DNA of 33,611 nt from Gammaproteobacteria bacterium (GCA_028868515.1 JAGWUI010000026.1:1-33611), one strand, 5' to 3'. Shown: positions 1-8,942, counted from the first letter of the stretch. Numbers and translations: made by a program. The notes: generated from the letters alone by a model not told the origin.

Positions 1-127
1 CGCCACCGTATGCTTTTGCACAGTTCAAGCTGATTGCAGCTGTCAGTGTAGTTTTACCATGGTCAACGTGACCGATGGTGCCGACGTTAACGTGCGGCTT
101 ATTACGTTCAAACTTGGCCTTTGCCAT
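1..127 (-). CDS. tuf: Elongation factor Tu, N-terminal fragment (runs off left edge)
   Basis: Only the first 42 codons are inside the window. The translation begins [20 protein letters not shown] and continues with [11 protein letters not shown], the G1 P-loop of EF-Tu, the GTPase that delivers aminoacyl-tRNA to the ribosome. The ATG is at 125-127, preceded by a good Shine-Dalgarno (AAGGAAG, 7 bases upstream). It lies directly downstream of fusA on the same strand, the usual last gene of the str cluster. The 228-base gap to fusA is long and holds an inverted repeat (215-249), so tuf may also have its own promoter. Identity is certain; which tuf copy it is (tufA or tufB) can only be guessed from the fusA neighbour, which suggests tufA. 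Confidence 0.97.
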   Translation of the reverse strand, partial: MAKAKFERNKPHVNVGTIGHVDHGKTTLTAAISLNCAKAYGG

Positions 128-214
128 GATATTTCTTCCTTTTTCATTAACTTATCTAAAATGATTCGTTAAGTTATTAAACAATTAAACCTATAATAAG
201 ATTCAGGCTGGCAA

Positions 215-249
215 GACTGACATCTAAATATGAACCACTGATGTCAGTC
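215..249. repeat. Perfect 10-bp inverted repeat between fusA and tuf
   Basis: GACTGACATC at 215-224 is the exact reverse complement of GATGTCAGTC at 240-249, with a 15-base spacer. No T-run follows on either strand, so it is not a standard intrinsic terminator. It lies about 90 bases upstream of the tuf start in the tuf direction and could be a processing hairpin or a protein-binding dyad. Function is inferred only from position. Confidence 0.6.
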
Positions 250-355
250 ATTGCACAAAGCATGTTGGAGTGTAACGTGGCTCTTCAATTTTTCAATAGC
301 TATCGCTCATATCAATAACTAAAAAGCCACAATCACACCAAACTGCTCATCAAAC

Positions 356-2491
356 TTATTCGTCGTCGTCGCCTTTCTTACCACCAGCTGCGAATTTCGC
401 GATGATAGCATCTGCAACGTTACGCGGTGTTTCTGCGTATTTTACAAATTCCATCGAGTAAGTTGCGCGACCTTGTGACATAGAACGCATTGCTGTTGCA
501 TAACCAAACATTTCTGACAGTGGAACTTCCACGCGAATTTGTTTAGTACCGCCAGGTAGATCGTCCATACCTTGAATCACGCCACGACGACGGTTCAAGT
601 CGCCCATGATGTCACCCATGTAGTCTTCTGGAGTTTCTACTTCAACTTTCATGATTGGCTCAAGCAATACTGGATCCGCTTTCATGAAACCTTGACGGAA
701 TGCCATTGAACCCGCCATTTTAAACGACAGTTCGTCAGAGTCGACGTCATGGTATGAACCGTCAAACAGAACCGCTTTAACGCCAACAACTGGGTAACCA
801 GCGAGAACGCCATTTTTCATACGCTCTTGAATACCCTTGTCAACCGCGCCAAAGAATTCTTTTGGAACAGTACCACCAACAACTTCCACTGCGTACTCGT
901 AGTTTGCAACTTCAGTGTCAAGCGGCTCAAGACGGAGGTAAACGTGACCGAACTTACCACGACCACCAGTTTGGCGAACGAATTTACCTTCTTGTTCAAC
1001 AGTTTTGCGAATCGTTTCACGATAAGCAACCTGTGGTTTACCGATGTTTGCTTCAACACCAAATTCACGCTTCATACGATCCACGAGAATTTCTAAGTGC
1101 AACTCACCCATACCAGCGATGATGGTTTGGCTTGATTCTTCATCAGTCCATACGCGGAATGATGGATCTTCTTTTGCCAAACGACCCAAAGCGATACCCA
1201 TTTTTTCTTGGTCAGCTTTGGTTTTTGGTTCCACAGCCAAAGAAATAACTGGCTCTGGGAACACCATACGCTCAAGAGTAATGATGTGGTCTTCGTCACA
1301 CAATGTATCACCAGTGGTCACGTCTTTTAGACCTGCAACCGCAGCGATATCGCCTGCGCGGATTTCATCAACATCTTCACGTTCGTTAGCGTGCATCAAC
1401 ACGATACGGCCAACGCGCTCTTTCTTCAGTTTTACAGGGTTCCATACAGCAGAACCTGCTTTGAGAACACCAGAGTAAACACGAATAAAGGTCAATGAAC
1501 CTACGAACTTGTCGTTCATAATTTTGAACGCAAGTGCCGCAAACGGCTCATCATCAGATGCAATACGCTCACCAACGGTTTCGTCTTTGTCATCAAGGAT
1601 ACCCTTGATTGCTTCAACGTCGCCTGGTGCTGGCAAGTATTGAATAACCGCATCAAGCATCGCTTGAACGCCTTTATTCTTAAATGCAGAACCGCAGAGC
1701 ATTGGTTGGATTTCACAGTTGATCGTACGAATACGCAGCGCTTTGTAAATCTGTTCTTCGGTCAAATCACCGTTTTCCAGATATTCATTCATCAGCTCTT
1801 CAGACGCTTCAGCGGCTGACTCAACCATTTTTTCACGCCATTCTTGTGCGGTAGCAACCAAGTCAGCTGGAATATCGCCGTATTCAAACTTCATACCTTG
1901 TGATGCTTCGTCCCAGATGATTGCTTTCATCTTGACCAAGTCAACGATACCTTCAAAAGTATCTTCAGCACCAACTGGAATTGCGACTGGCACTGGGTTT
2001 GCGCCCAGACGTGTCTTCATTTGTTCAACAGCACGGAAAAAGTTCGCGCCAGTACGGTCCATTTTGTTTACGAACGCAATACGTGGAACTTTATATTTGT
2101 TTGCCTGACGCCATACAGTTTCAGACTGAGGCTGTACACCACCAACCGCACAATAAACCATACATGCACCGTCGAGAACGCGCATTGAACGCTCAACTTC
2201 AATCGTGAAGTCAACGTGTCCTGGGGTATCGATGATGTTGATACGATGTTTAGGGAAGTTGTTAGCCATACCAGACCAGAAACAGGTAGTCGCAGCGGAG
2301 GTAATAGTAATACCGCGCTCTTGTTCTTGTTCCATCCAGTCCATGGTTGCTGCACCTTCGTGCACTTCACCAATCTTGTGGCTTACGCCTGTGTAGTACA
2401 ACACACGTTCTGTCGTGGTTGTTTTACCCGCGTCGATGTGCGCGGAAATACCGATATTACGGTACAGTTCTAAGGGGGTTACGCGTGCCAT
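356..2491 (-). CDS. fusA: Elongation factor G
   Basis: This is the ribosomal translocase GTPase that moves tRNAs and mRNA after peptide bond formation and, with RRF, recycles ribosomes. The protein has 711 residues, close to the usual 700. GTPase motifs are in order: AHIDAGKTT at 17-25 (G1), RGITITSAA near 59-67 (G2), DTPGH at 88-92 (G3) and NKMD at 142-145 (G4). The remaining domains are intact, ending in an acidic GDDDE tail. The ATG at 2491 has a strong Shine-Dalgarno (AGGAAAG). It sits between rpsG and tuf, as in other str clusters. The 298-base gap to rpsG contains an intrinsic terminator, a sigma70-like promoter and two leader hairpins, so fusA probably forms its own transcription unit, at least partly. 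Confidence 0.99.
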   Translation of the reverse strand: MARVTPLELYRNIGISAHIDAGKTTTTERVLYYTGVSHKIGEVHEGAATMDWMEQEQERGITITSAATTCFWSGMANNFPKHRINIIDTPGHVDFTIEVERSMRVLDGACMVYCAVGGVQPQSETVWRQANKYKVPRIAFVNKMDRTGANFFRAVEQMKTRLGANPVPVAIPVGAEDTFEGIVDLVKMKAIIWDEASQGMKFEYGDIPADLVATAQEWREKMVESAAEASEELMNEYLENGDLTEEQIYKALRIRTINCEIQPMLCGSAFKNKGVQAMLDAVIQYLPAPGDVEAIKGILDDKDETVGERIASDDEPFAALAFKIMNDKFVGSLTFIRVYSGVLKAGSAVWNPVKLKKERVGRIVLMHANEREDVDEIRAGDIAAVAGLKDVTTGDTLCDEDHIITLERMVFPEPVISLAVEPKTKADQEKMGIALGRLAKEDPSFRVWTDEESSQTIIAGMGELHLEILVDRMKREFGVEANIGKPQVAYRETIRKTVEQEGKFVRQTGGRGKFGHVYLRLEPLDTEVANYEYAVEVVGGTVPKEFFGAVDKGIQERMKNGVLAGYPVVGVKAVLFDGSYHDVDSDELSFKMAGSMAFRQGFMKADPVLLEPIMKVEVETPEDYMGDIMGDLNRRRGVIQGMDDLPGGTKQIRVEVPLSEMFGYATAMRSMSQGRATYSMEFVKYAETPRNVADAIIAKFAAGGKKGDDDE

Positions 2492-2536
2492 GATACTTTC
2501 CTAATGCTTTCTTTAAAATTCAATGGATAAAAAGGT

Positions 2537-2576
2537 AAAAACAGACTGCGAAATTCGCAGTGACTTTTTCAAAGTC
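2537..2576 (-). promoter_or_regulatory. Tandem hairpins in the fusA 5' leader
   Basis: Two adjoining hairpins lie 46-85 bases upstream of the fusA ATG. In the fusA direction the first is GACTTT-GAA-AAAGTC (2562-2576). The second is ACTGCG-AATTT-CGCAGT (2545-2561), followed by CTG and five T's (2541-2537), which is terminator-like. They fall between the predicted fusA promoter and the gene, so premature termination or protein binding is plausible. This is inferred from sequence geometry only. Confidence 0.5.
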
Positions 2577-2594
2577 ATAAAGCCTTAGGCGTGC

Positions 2595-2623
2595 TGAATA
2601 CCCGCAAATCTCCCACTTGACAA
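2595..2623 (-). promoter_or_regulatory. Predicted sigma70 promoter for fusA
   Basis: On the minus strand, TTGTCA (2618-2623, five of six consensus bases) is followed by a 17-base spacer and TATTCA (2595-2600, four of six). Transcription would start near 2588, giving a leader of about 97 bases before fusA. It lies downstream of the terminator at 2727-2756, so the two fit together. Confidence 0.5.
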
Positions 2624-2726
2624 GAATGCAATGTTAAAACGAGCGGCTGTGCGCATAATGCTCTCCTCTCTAGTGGGTTTGAAGATATCTGCTGCGCCAA
2701 ATACTCGCAGCCTGTTTAATCCACTT

Positions 2727-2756
2727 AAAAATAAACGCTGCACTCGGCAACGTTTA
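2727..2756 (-). terminator. Intrinsic terminator after rpsG
   Basis: In the rpsG direction the sequence reads TAAACGTTGC-CGAGT-GCAGCGTTTA, a 10-bp stem with one G-U pair (2732-2756), followed by five T's at 2731-2727. It begins 34 bases after the rpsG stop codon. It would stop or reduce read-through from rpsL-rpsG into fusA. Confidence 0.7.
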
Positions 2757-2789
2757 CTTAAAAAGCGAAATTCCTTAGCAACGCACTCG

Positions 2790-3260
2790 TTAGAAACGGT
2801 AGTGCGAGAAAGCCTTGTTCGCTTCGGCCATGCGGTGCACGTCGTCGCGTTTTTTCATAGCAGCGCCTTTGCCTTCAGCAGCATCCAACAGCTCGCCTGC
2901 AAGACGCAGAGCCATGGTTTTTTCTGAACGCTTGACAGCAGCTTCAACCAACCAGCGCATCGCTAGGGCTGTACGACGGGAGGGACGTACTTCCATAGGA
3001 ACTTGGTAAGTTGCACCACCAACACGGCGTGCTTTTACTTCGACCATCGGACGAACTTTTTCAAGGGTATTCTCAAAAAACTCTACCGGATCGCTTTTTG
3101 CTTTTTCATTGATACGCAACAATGCACCGTAAACGATACCTTCTGCGACTGATTTTTTACCATCTTCCATTACATGGTTGATGAATTTTGCCACTGTCTG
3201 GCTGCCGAATTTTGGATCAGGCAGAATTTGACGGGCAACGACGGAACGACGTCTTGGCAT
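2790..3260 (-). CDS. rpsG: 30S ribosomal protein S7
   Basis: S7 is a primary 16S rRNA-binding protein that nucleates assembly of the 30S head and contacts the E-site tRNA. The translation (156 residues, beginning [20 protein letters not shown]) is typical full-length S7 with no gaps. It starts at the ATG at 3260, 207 bases after rpsL on the same strand. In E. coli S7 represses the str operon by binding the rpsL-rpsG intercistronic RNA; the gap here is long enough for such a site, but no specific fold was recognised. An intrinsic terminator follows the gene, separating it from fusA. Confidence 0.99.
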   Translation of the reverse strand: MPRRRSVVARQILPDPKFGSQTVAKFINHVMEDGKKSVAEGIVYGALLRINEKAKSDPVEFFENTLEKVRPMVEVKARRVGGATYQVPMEVRPSRRTALAMRWLVEAAVKRSEKTMALRLAGELLDAAEGKGAAMKKRDDVHRMAEANKAFSHYRF

Positions 3261-3467
3261 GATACAAACCTTTTATGACACTTCAGGGATACCCAGCAGA
3301 TTGCGCTTTGTGTCTTACACGCGGTTCGCTGGCCTTACTACATGCTCTGTCACAACCTTTAACTTTCAAAAAATACTTAAACAGTACTTCAAACAAAATC
3401 AAATTCGTAAAAACAGAAACTTATTTACCACTTTACTAAAATCAGCTTAAATCCAAAGATTTAAAAC

Positions 3468-3842
3468 TTATTTCTTAGGACGTTTCGCGCCGTATTTCGA
3501 GCGTGATTGCATACGACCTTTTACGCCAGCACAGTCTAATGAGCCGCGTACGGTGTGATAACGCACACCTGGTAAGTCTTTAACACGACCACCACGGATC
3601 AGAACCACACTGTGCTCTTGCAAGTTATGGCCTTCACCACCGATATAGCTTGATACTTCAAAGCCTGAAGTCAAACGTACACGGCAAACTTTACGCATTG
3701 CTGAGTTAGGTTTTTTTGGTGTAGTGGTGTAAACACGTGTACAAACGCCACGGCGTTGTGGACACGCTTTCAGGGCTGGCACTTTTGACTTTTCAGTCAA
3801 GCTGCTACGACCCTTGCGAATCAATTGGTTAGTGGTTGCCAC
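3468..3842 (-). CDS. rpsL: 30S ribosomal protein S12
   Basis: S12 lies at the decoding centre and controls translational accuracy. The 124-residue protein has TPKKPNSA (Lys43) and [13 protein letters not shown] (Lys88, Asp89). Lys43 and Lys88 are the wild-type residues at the main streptomycin-resistance positions, and Asp89 is the residue methylthiolated by RimO in E. coli. The start codon is GTG (3840-3842), supported by GGGAGAG six bases upstream and by the conserved N-terminus [12 protein letters not shown] predicted promoter (3904-3932) and a strong hairpin with a T-run (3862-3896) lie immediately upstream, making an unusually short, structured leader. Confidence 0.99.
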   Translation of the reverse strand: MATTNQLIRKGRSSLTEKSKVPALKACPQRRGVCTRVYTTTPKKPNSAMRKVCRVRLTSGFEVSSYIGGEGHNLQEHSVVLIRGGRVKDLPGVRYHTVRGSLDCAGVKGRMQSRSKYGAKRPKK

Positions 3843-3861
3843 TAGTTTCTCTCCCGTGAAT

Positions 3862-3896
3862 AAAAAACCTCAAAAAGGACATACCCCTTTTTGAGG
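3862..3896 (-). terminator. Terminator-shaped hairpin in the rpsL leader
   Basis: In the rpsL direction, CCTCAAAAAGG (3896-3886) pairs perfectly with CCTTTTTGAGG (3878-3868) across a 7-base loop, and six T's follow (3867-3862). The form is that of an intrinsic terminator. The T-run ends only about 20 bases before the rpsL start codon and the stem begins almost at the predicted transcription start. It could be an attenuator, a 5' stabilising stem, or a terminator for the upstream EcsC-family gene. Confidence 0.75.
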
Positions 3897-3903
3897 GCTA
3901 CAT

Positions 3904-3932
3904 ATTCTAAATCAAGAGTAAGAAGTGGTCAA
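3904..3932 (-). promoter_or_regulatory. Predicted sigma70 promoter for rpsL-rpsG
   Basis: TTGACC (3927-3932, five of six) is followed by an exact 17-base spacer and TAGAAT (3904-3909, five of six) on the minus strand. Transcription would begin near 3897, at the foot of the rpsL leader hairpin. It is the best promoter match seen in the window. Confidence 0.65.
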
Positions 3933-4000
3933 GAAAACCCAAAGATATTCGAAATAAAAGTAAGGATGTTTTTATTTTAAATTCATGAAACTCTTAATCA

Positions 4001-4034
4001 CGTATTGCATAACCAAAACCGATTACGCAATACG
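4001..4034 (-). repeat. Hairpin just after the EcsC-family gene
   Basis: CGTATTGC (4001-4008) pairs with GCAATACG (4027-4034), and the stem extends inward by four more pairs (one G-U in minus-strand RNA) around a 10-base loop. It starts 5 bases after the stop codon at 4040. There is no T-run, so it may protect the 3' end rather than terminate. Confidence 0.5.
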
Positions 4035-4039
4035 AAATA

Positions 4040-5029
4040 TCATTCATCTTTATCACGATTCTCTGCACGATCTTCAGCAAGACTTGCCGCGACCGTTTGA
4101 ACAATAGCTGCGCGCTCTCCATTCAACCTTGCCTGACGAAATGTTGTCTGTGCACTCGTGATCACACTTGTAATCAGCCGAGCGTTATATGTCGCCCCAG
4201 CAGCACCTGTCATAAAAGGCATTGTTCTCGACAACCAAAGCGCTGGCTTGCGCAAATTAAAGCTCTTAGTCAAATCACCAATAATATTACTCATACTCGT
4301 AACTTCCTGGCTTCCGCCCATCAGTTTTTCAATACTACTCAAATCCCCTGACTCCAGAATTGCTTTCATACCCGAGATGACCAATAACACCCCTTGCTTA
4401 TCAACCAACAATTCAAGATCCGAATGCGACAATGCTTCAAATGCAAGCTTTCGCCCTTCGTCACCTTCCAAATCAAATCCGTAACAATGAGCAATTTGAT
4501 ACACTGCGCGTAGAGAAATAAATAAGGCTAAAGGTAAATCTACAAGTGCACCAAGCAGTCCTGTTGCACCTGTCAGACCACCTTCCGTCAAAGCAATCAT
4601 TCGGTTTTCTTCTAATACAGCTTGCACCAATTCATCGCAACGCGAAATATCGCCTGTGCGCAACTCAAAAATATCATCAACACCTGCGCGTTTAGCAATA
4701 CGACTAGTACTACTAATCGAATTAGCCAACTCAGCAGTTCGCTCAAATATATACTCAGAGAATGTTTCAACAACTTGAATCGGCACTACTGGTGCAACAT
4801 ATTGCCCTATTGTATTTAAACGAGAGCCCACAAGCTGCCCTGTCAACGCTGGCAATTGTTTTCTAAAAATATCTTTAGCTTCTAATTCGACAGGCGGCTC
4901 ACCTTTTAAACGCTCTCGACGCTGACTTTCAGAAAGCTGAGTCAACATTCGATCGCCAGTTTCAGCCGCTTTCTTGATCTGATTAGCAATACGATCCTTG
5001 AACGAATTGGAATACCAAGCCTTTTCCAT
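4040..5029 (-). CDS. EcsC family protein
   Basis: The 329-residue protein resembles the EcsC family, named after the third gene of the Bacillus ecs locus, whose molecular role is unclear. The middle (about 145-215) contains a glycine- and hydrophobic-rich stretch, LTEGGLTGATGLLGALVDLP, followed by a helix LALFISLRAVYQIAHCYGFD, typical of this family. A second hydrophobic patch lies near residues 265-290. The N-terminus is charged and predicted helical; there is no signal peptide. It stands alone between a 665-base gap and the rpsL promoter, ending at a hairpin, so it is probably monocistronic. Function is unknown; membrane association is an inference from the hydrophobic segments. Confidence 0.75.
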   Translation of the reverse strand: MEKAWYSNSFKDRIANQIKKAAETGDRMLTQLSESQRRERLKGEPPVELEAKDIFRKQLPALTGQLVGSRLNTIGQYVAPVVPIQVVETFSEYIFERTAELANSISSTSRIAKRAGVDDIFELRTGDISRCDELVQAVLEENRMIALTEGGLTGATGLLGALVDLPLALFISLRAVYQIAHCYGFDLEGDEGRKLAFEALSHSDLELLVDKQGVLLVISGMKAILESGDLSSIEKLMGGSQEVTSMSNIIGDLTKSFNLRKPALWLSRTMPFMTGAAGATYNARLITSVITSAQTTFRQARLNGERAAIVQTVAASLAEDRAENRDKDE

Positions 5030-5694
5030 AAGATATATTCCTTCGATTTATTCAATTGCCGTTGATGTAAAACAAATTTGATCCCGCACCGATAAGACTA
5101 CTATATAAAAACATCGGCACAAAGCCTTTAATACAAAGATTTTATAACATCAACATACCTATAGTGACATGGCAAAAACGCCTGAACATACAACTTAAAA
5201 CATCAAGAACAACTACTCATAGCAACAGCCCCCTCACTAACTCTTGAATATCATCTTCGTACTTTCATTTTTCTGTAAGGCATGCACACCATATTCACAG
5301 TATCTTCACGATACAATGTAATACTTAAATAGAATTGCTCGTATTTTCAGATATGAAGGTCTTTTTTTCAGTAAAAAGTAAAAATGCGAAGGTACAGTTG
5401 GTGTAGGTGATGTAAAGTTCTCTAGACAAATGCTGCCAAAAACCTTTGTGTGCGTTATCATTTACATACGAAAAGCACCATTAAACGCAATCAATGTAAT
5501 CCATTGCTAACAGCGTTTTTGTCGATAATAGATCGATTTATACGACCAAAGATTGATGATGTGATGTTTTATCGATACAAGCTACTTGCTAATATTGATC
5601 ATTACTGCAATTGCTGGCCACACAGTATTTAACGCATATTAATGCCTGAAAAAATAACGAGTCATCTGTTCAAAATTAAGATTGAGGAAAGCAC
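5030..5694. other. 665-base intergenic region between divergent EcsC-family gene and fabB
   Basis: The stretch is AT-rich and has no convincing reading frame, tRNA or terminator. It must contain the divergent promoters. A weak candidate for fabB is TTGCTG (5611-5616), an 18-base spacer and CATATT (5635-5640). The fabB ribosome-binding site GAGGAAAG lies three bases before its ATG. A small RNA or a fatty-acid regulator site could be hidden here, but none was recognised. Confidence 0.5.
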
Positions 5695-6921
5695 ATGCGT
5701 CGTGTCGTAATTACTGGAATGGGAATTGTGTCGTGTCTAGGTAATGACCGTGCAACAGTAACTGATTCATTACGCCAAGGAAAATCAGGTTTAAGCTTCA
5801 ATCAAAGTTATGTGGATATTGGCATGAAATGCCATGTCAGCGGTCGTCCAACATACGATGATTCTGGCATTGACCGCAAAATCAAACGTTTCTTAGCCGA
5901 AGCTTCTACCTTTGGTTATCTCTCTGCGCTGTCTGCCATTCAAGATGCAGGCCTTACACCTGAAGATGTTGCACTCAATCCACGAATTGGTGTCATTGCG
6001 GGATCTGGCGGCTCTTCTACAAGTTCACTGGTTGCTGGTGCTGACGCGATGCGTGAAGGTGGTACACGCAAAGTAGGACCATTTATGGTTCCTCGTACGA
6101 TGACCAGTACAGTCACTGCTGCAATCGCGACAGGATTAAAACTGCAAGGTGTCAGTTATGCGATTGGCTCTGCCTGCGCATCTTCAGCGCATAGTATCGG
6201 TAATGCGATGGAGCTGATTCAATTAGGAAAGCAAGATATTGTATTAGCAGGTGGCGGTGAAGAAGAACATTGGACGCAGTCTATTTTGTTTGATGCAATG
6301 GGTGCAATGAGTACTAAATATAACGACAACCCTGCAACAGCCTCACGTCCCTATTCTACTGACCGAGATGGATTTGTGATTGCTGGAGGTGGTGGTATTG
6401 TCGTTGTTGAAGCACTTGATCATGCGATCGCGCGCGGTGCTCGAATCATTGCCGAAGTTGTTGGCTATGGTGCAACGTCTGACGGCATGGATATGGTTGC
6501 CCCAAGCGGCGAAGGCGCTGTCCGCTGTATGAAAATGGCTCTCGACATGGCTGCTCAACATGATGTCACTGAGATCGATTATCTCAATACTCATGGTACA
6601 TCAACACCAGTTGGCGATTCGGCAGAACTCACCGCAATTCGTGAAGTATTTGGCGATAAAGCACCTGCCATCAGCTCCACAAAATCCATGAGTGGACATA
6701 GCTTGGGCGCTGCTGGAGTACAAGAAGCGATTTACTGTTTATTGATGATGGAAAATGATTTTATCGCACCATCAATCAATATCACCGAACTCGACCCTGA
6801 AGCCGCTGGATTAGACATTGTTCAAACAACACGACCAGCAAAGCTAAATGTCGTTCTTTCCAATAGCTTTGGATTTGGTGGTACAAATGCCAGTTTGATC
6901 TTCAAACGTTTCGAGGCATAA
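5695..6921 (+). CDS. fabB: 3-oxoacyl-[acyl-carrier-protein] synthase I (KAS I)
   Basis: The enzyme condenses malonyl-ACP with acyl-ACP in fatty acid elongation; FabB-type enzymes are also needed for unsaturated fatty acids. The 408-residue protein starts [18 protein letters not shown] and carries the full catalytic set: Cys161 in [12 protein letters not shown], His300 in [11 protein letters not shown], Lys330 and His335 in [12 protein letters not shown]. The spacing matches E. coli FabB (163, 298, 328, 333) within two residues. The C-terminal [15 protein letters not shown] is also conserved. The ATG at 5695 has GAGGAAAG just upstream. hemJ follows after 8 bases on the same strand, so the two are probably co-transcribed although their pathways differ. 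fabA is not beside it, unlike the fabA-fabB pair of pseudomonads. Confidence 0.95.
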   Translation: MRRVVITGMGIVSCLGNDRATVTDSLRQGKSGLSFNQSYVDIGMKCHVSGRPTYDDSGIDRKIKRFLAEASTFGYLSALSAIQDAGLTPEDVALNPRIGVIAGSGGSSTSSLVAGADAMREGGTRKVGPFMVPRTMTSTVTAAIATGLKLQGVSYAIGSACASSAHSIGNAMELIQLGKQDIVLAGGGEEEHWTQSILFDAMGAMSTKYNDNPATASRPYSTDRDGFVIAGGGGIVVVEALDHAIARGARIIAEVVGYGATSDGMDMVAPSGEGAVRCMKMALDMAAQHDVTEIDYLNTHGTSTPVGDSAELTAIREVFGDKAPAISSTKSMSGHSLGAAGVQEAIYCLLMMENDFIAPSINITELDPEAAGLDIVQTTRPAKLNVVLSNSFGFGGTNASLIFKRFEA

Positions 6922-6929
6922 GTATACCT

Positions 6930-7361
6930 GTGCTGATTCTATGGATTAAAGCCTTCCACATCGTCGCAGTCATCTGCTGGTTTGCGGCGATGTTTTACTT
7001 ACCTCGTTTATTCGTTTACCACGCGCAAAGTACAGATCTCGTGAGTATCCAACGTTTTGAACTCATGGAGCGCAAGCTCTATCGAGGCATCATGACGCCC
7101 TCAATGATCGCTACTTGGGTACTGGGTTTATGGATGGTTTGGTTGGGGCGTGACTATTATCTTGCTCAGCATTGGCTTCATGCAAAACTTGCCTTAGTTG
7201 TACTTTTGACAGGCTATCATCATGTCTGCGGTTATTTCAGAAAAGCACTGATTACCAATCCACATTATAAATCACATGTGTTTTTTCGCTGGTTTAATGA
7301 AATTCCAGTGTTTGCATTGATAGCGATTGTGATTTTAGTCGTCGTTAAACCTAATTTTTAG
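6930..7361 (+). CDS. hemJ: Protoporphyrinogen IX oxidase, HemJ type
   Basis: HemJ is the membrane protein that oxidises protoporphyrinogen IX to protoporphyrin IX in haem synthesis in bacteria lacking HemG and HemY; Acinetobacter is one of the groups where it was established. The 143-residue sequence shows WIKAFHIVAVICWFAAMFYL at the N-terminus with conserved His10, and Lys86 in LHAKLALVVLL, both known to matter in the family. Four hydrophobic segments are visible (about 6-26, 56-72, 84-100, 122-140). The start is GTG at 6930; no ATG fits better and the family N-terminus begins here. A weak GAGG lies 13 bases upstream, overlapping the end of fabB, so translation may depend on coupling to fabB. 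Confidence 0.93.
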   Translation: MLILWIKAFHIVAVICWFAAMFYLPRLFVYHAQSTDLVSIQRFELMERKLYRGIMTPSMIATWVLGLWMVWLGRDYYLAQHWLHAKLALVVLLTGYHHVCGYFRKALITNPHYKSHVFFRWFNEIPVFALIAIVILVVVKPNF

Positions 7362-7397
7362 AAAATCAGGATCAACTTTTAGCGACGATTCTTCTCA

Positions 7398-7535
7398 TCA
7401 TTTTTTTGATGATTGTTCAGAAGTTTTTTCTGGAGTTGAAAGATGATTAACTGATTTTGCAATCGCGCCAAAAGAATAAGAAAGAATTATCGCAACAACA
7501 CACACAAATAAAAACTGCGGGGTCTTCAGTCTCAT
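7398..7535 (-). CDS. Putative 45-residue single-pass membrane protein
   Basis: A short frame begins MRLKTPQFLFVCVVAIILSY and ends in a polar lysine-rich tail (KTSEQSSKK). One hydrophobic segment (about 8-25) follows a positively charged start, as in small inner-membrane proteins or an uncleaved signal anchor. The frame is open further upstream, but the ATG at 7535 is preferred because AGGGAA lies six bases before it. It stands between hemJ (convergent) and the VWA gene. A repeat-containing upstream region (7582-7622) could hold its promoter. No family was recognised and it could be non-coding; the ribosome-binding site and clean topology are the main support. Confidence 0.5.
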   Translation of the reverse strand: MRLKTPQFLFVCVVAIILSYSFGAIAKSVNHLSTPEKTSEQSSKK

Positions 7536-7581
7536 AATATATTCCCTGTGCCTAAGCACATCTTCAATGATGTCACTTAAA

Positions 7582-7622
7582 GTCACTTTTCAATCAATCA
7601 ATCAGATTTTGATCAAAGTGAC
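7582..7622. repeat. 8-bp inverted repeat enclosing a TCAA microrepeat
   Basis: GTCACTTT (7582-7589) and AAAGTGAC (7615-7622) are exact inverted copies. Between them lie three consecutive TCAA-type units and the palindrome TTTGATCAAA. It is about 50 bases upstream of the small membrane ORF. It may be a regulator site; no named consensus was matched. Confidence 0.4.
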
Positions 7623-7754
7623 ACACTACGAGAATAAAATATAAGCTAAATTGAGAACTAAATCACAGAATTAAAATAATTTAATTTATTAAGCTACTTT
7701 CAACCTAGTTATTGATAAGATCACAAACTTAAATCGAAAGCAGCATATTTAAAT

Positions 7755-8942
7755 CTAACGTGCTAAGAATCTTGTCATATCCTCAATTCCCTTTAAGGTC
7801 ATTGGATACATTTTGTCTTCAAATGTTTGCTTAATTGCAGCAATCGTTTGTGTGTAATGCCAATAACCCGCTTCCTCTGGATTAAGCCAAGCCGTCTTAC
7901 TAAAATGTTGACGAACGCGATTCAACCAAACGACACCCGCCTCATGATTCGAGTACTCAACAGAACCACCTACGCTCATCAACTCATACGGTGCCATACT
8001 GGCATCACCAACAAAGATGACGCGATAATCTTTACCGTATGTCCGCAACAACTCCCATGTGTCCATGCGACTCGTCGAACGACGCAGATTATCTTTCCAG
8101 ACATAATCATAGAGACAGTTATGAAAATAGAAAAATTCGAGTGTTTTAAATTCTGATTTTGCTGCACTGAAAAGTTTTTCACACTGTTCAACGTGGGCAT
8201 CCATCGATCCGCCAATATCAAACAACATCAGTACTTTCACACGATTACGACGTTCAGGGATCAATTGAATATCCAGCATGCCATGACGCGCTGTTGAATC
8301 AATTGTTCCACCGATATCGAGTTCTTCTGCCGCGCCTTGCCGTGCAAATCGGCGTAAACGACGTAATACAATTTGCATTTGCCGAGTGCCGAGAATCTGC
8401 TGATCGTCAAGATTCTGGTATTGACGTTGCTCCCAGACTTTTACCGCAGAACCTTTACGAGCAGGTCCACCAATTCGTACACCTTCTGGATGATCGCCGA
8501 ATGCACCAAACGGAGATGTACCGCCAGTGCCAATCATCTTATTGCCGCCTTGATGCTTTTTGTGTTGCTCGCGTAAACGCTCTTCGAGCATTTTCATAAG
8601 TTCTTCAAGCGAACCCGCTTTTTGCAGCGCTTCACGTTGCTCTGGTGTCAGATTCTTTTCGAGAAGTTCAAGATCAAGCCATTCTGGAGGAATATTTTTT
8701 AAATTACCCAGCGCACTTTCAATATCAAACGAATCAATGCCATCAAAATAAGCCTTCATTGCACGATCAAATTTATCGAAATGCCGTTCATCCTTGACCA
8801 TACACAGTCGAATCAAACGATACAGTTCTTCTCGATCAGCAAAAACTAGACCTGCTTGTAATGCTGCATTCAAGTCGAGTAGCTCTCTCGTGCTGACAGG
8901 CACGCCATATTTTTTGAGCGTATAAAATAAATTAACAAACAT
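7755..8942 (-). CDS. CoxE-like VWA domain protein, partner of MoxR ATPase
   Basis: This is a von Willebrand factor A (CoxE/YehP-like) protein of 395 residues. The N-terminal part (FYTLKKYGVPVSTRELLDLN, residues 6-25) is the conserved helical domain of the family. The linker GTGGTSPFGAFG (138-149) and GGPARKGSAVKVWEQRQYQN follow, and the VWA domain begins near 233 with the metal-site motif VLMLFDIGGSMD (Asp242, Ser246). The usual DxSxS is DxGGS here. The chosen start is the ATG at 8942; a longer frame would need TTG at 8990 and adds residues unlike the family. The MoxR gene lies just upstream on the same strand; such pairs act as chaperone-like modules that mature or insert metals into target enzymes. 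The target is not identifiable here. Confidence 0.85.
   Translation of the reverse strand: MFVNLFYTLKKYGVPVSTRELLDLNAALQAGLVFADREELYRLIRLCMVKDERHFDKFDRAMKAYFDGIDSFDIESALGNLKNIPPEWLDLELLEKNLTPEQREALQKAGSLEELMKMLEERLREQHKKHQGGNKMIGTGGTSPFGAFGDHPEGVRIGGPARKGSAVKVWEQRQYQNLDDQQILGTRQMQIVLRRLRRFARQGAAEELDIGGTIDSTARHGMLDIQLIPERRNRVKVLMLFDIGGSMDAHVEQCEKLFSAAKSEFKTLEFFYFHNCLYDYVWKDNLRRSTSRMDTWELLRTYGKDYRVIFVGDASMAPYELMSVGGSVEYSNHEAGVVWLNRVRQHFSKTAWLNPEEAGYWHYTQTIAAIKQTFEDKMYPMTLKGIEDMTRFLAR

Noticed and set aside
817-1478. Several frames of 80-144 codons inside fusA on both strands
   Set aside because: They lie wholly inside a highly conserved fusA and have no family resemblance or ribosome sites; they arise from its codon bias.
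5450-5632. 60-codon plus-strand frame in the gap before fabB
   Set aside because: Low-complexity translation, no Shine-Dalgarno and no recognisable motif; treated as non-coding.
7396-7411. CATCA-T6-TGATG as a terminator for hemJ
   Set aside because: The stem is only five A/T-rich pairs, and the T's are in the loop rather than after the stem.
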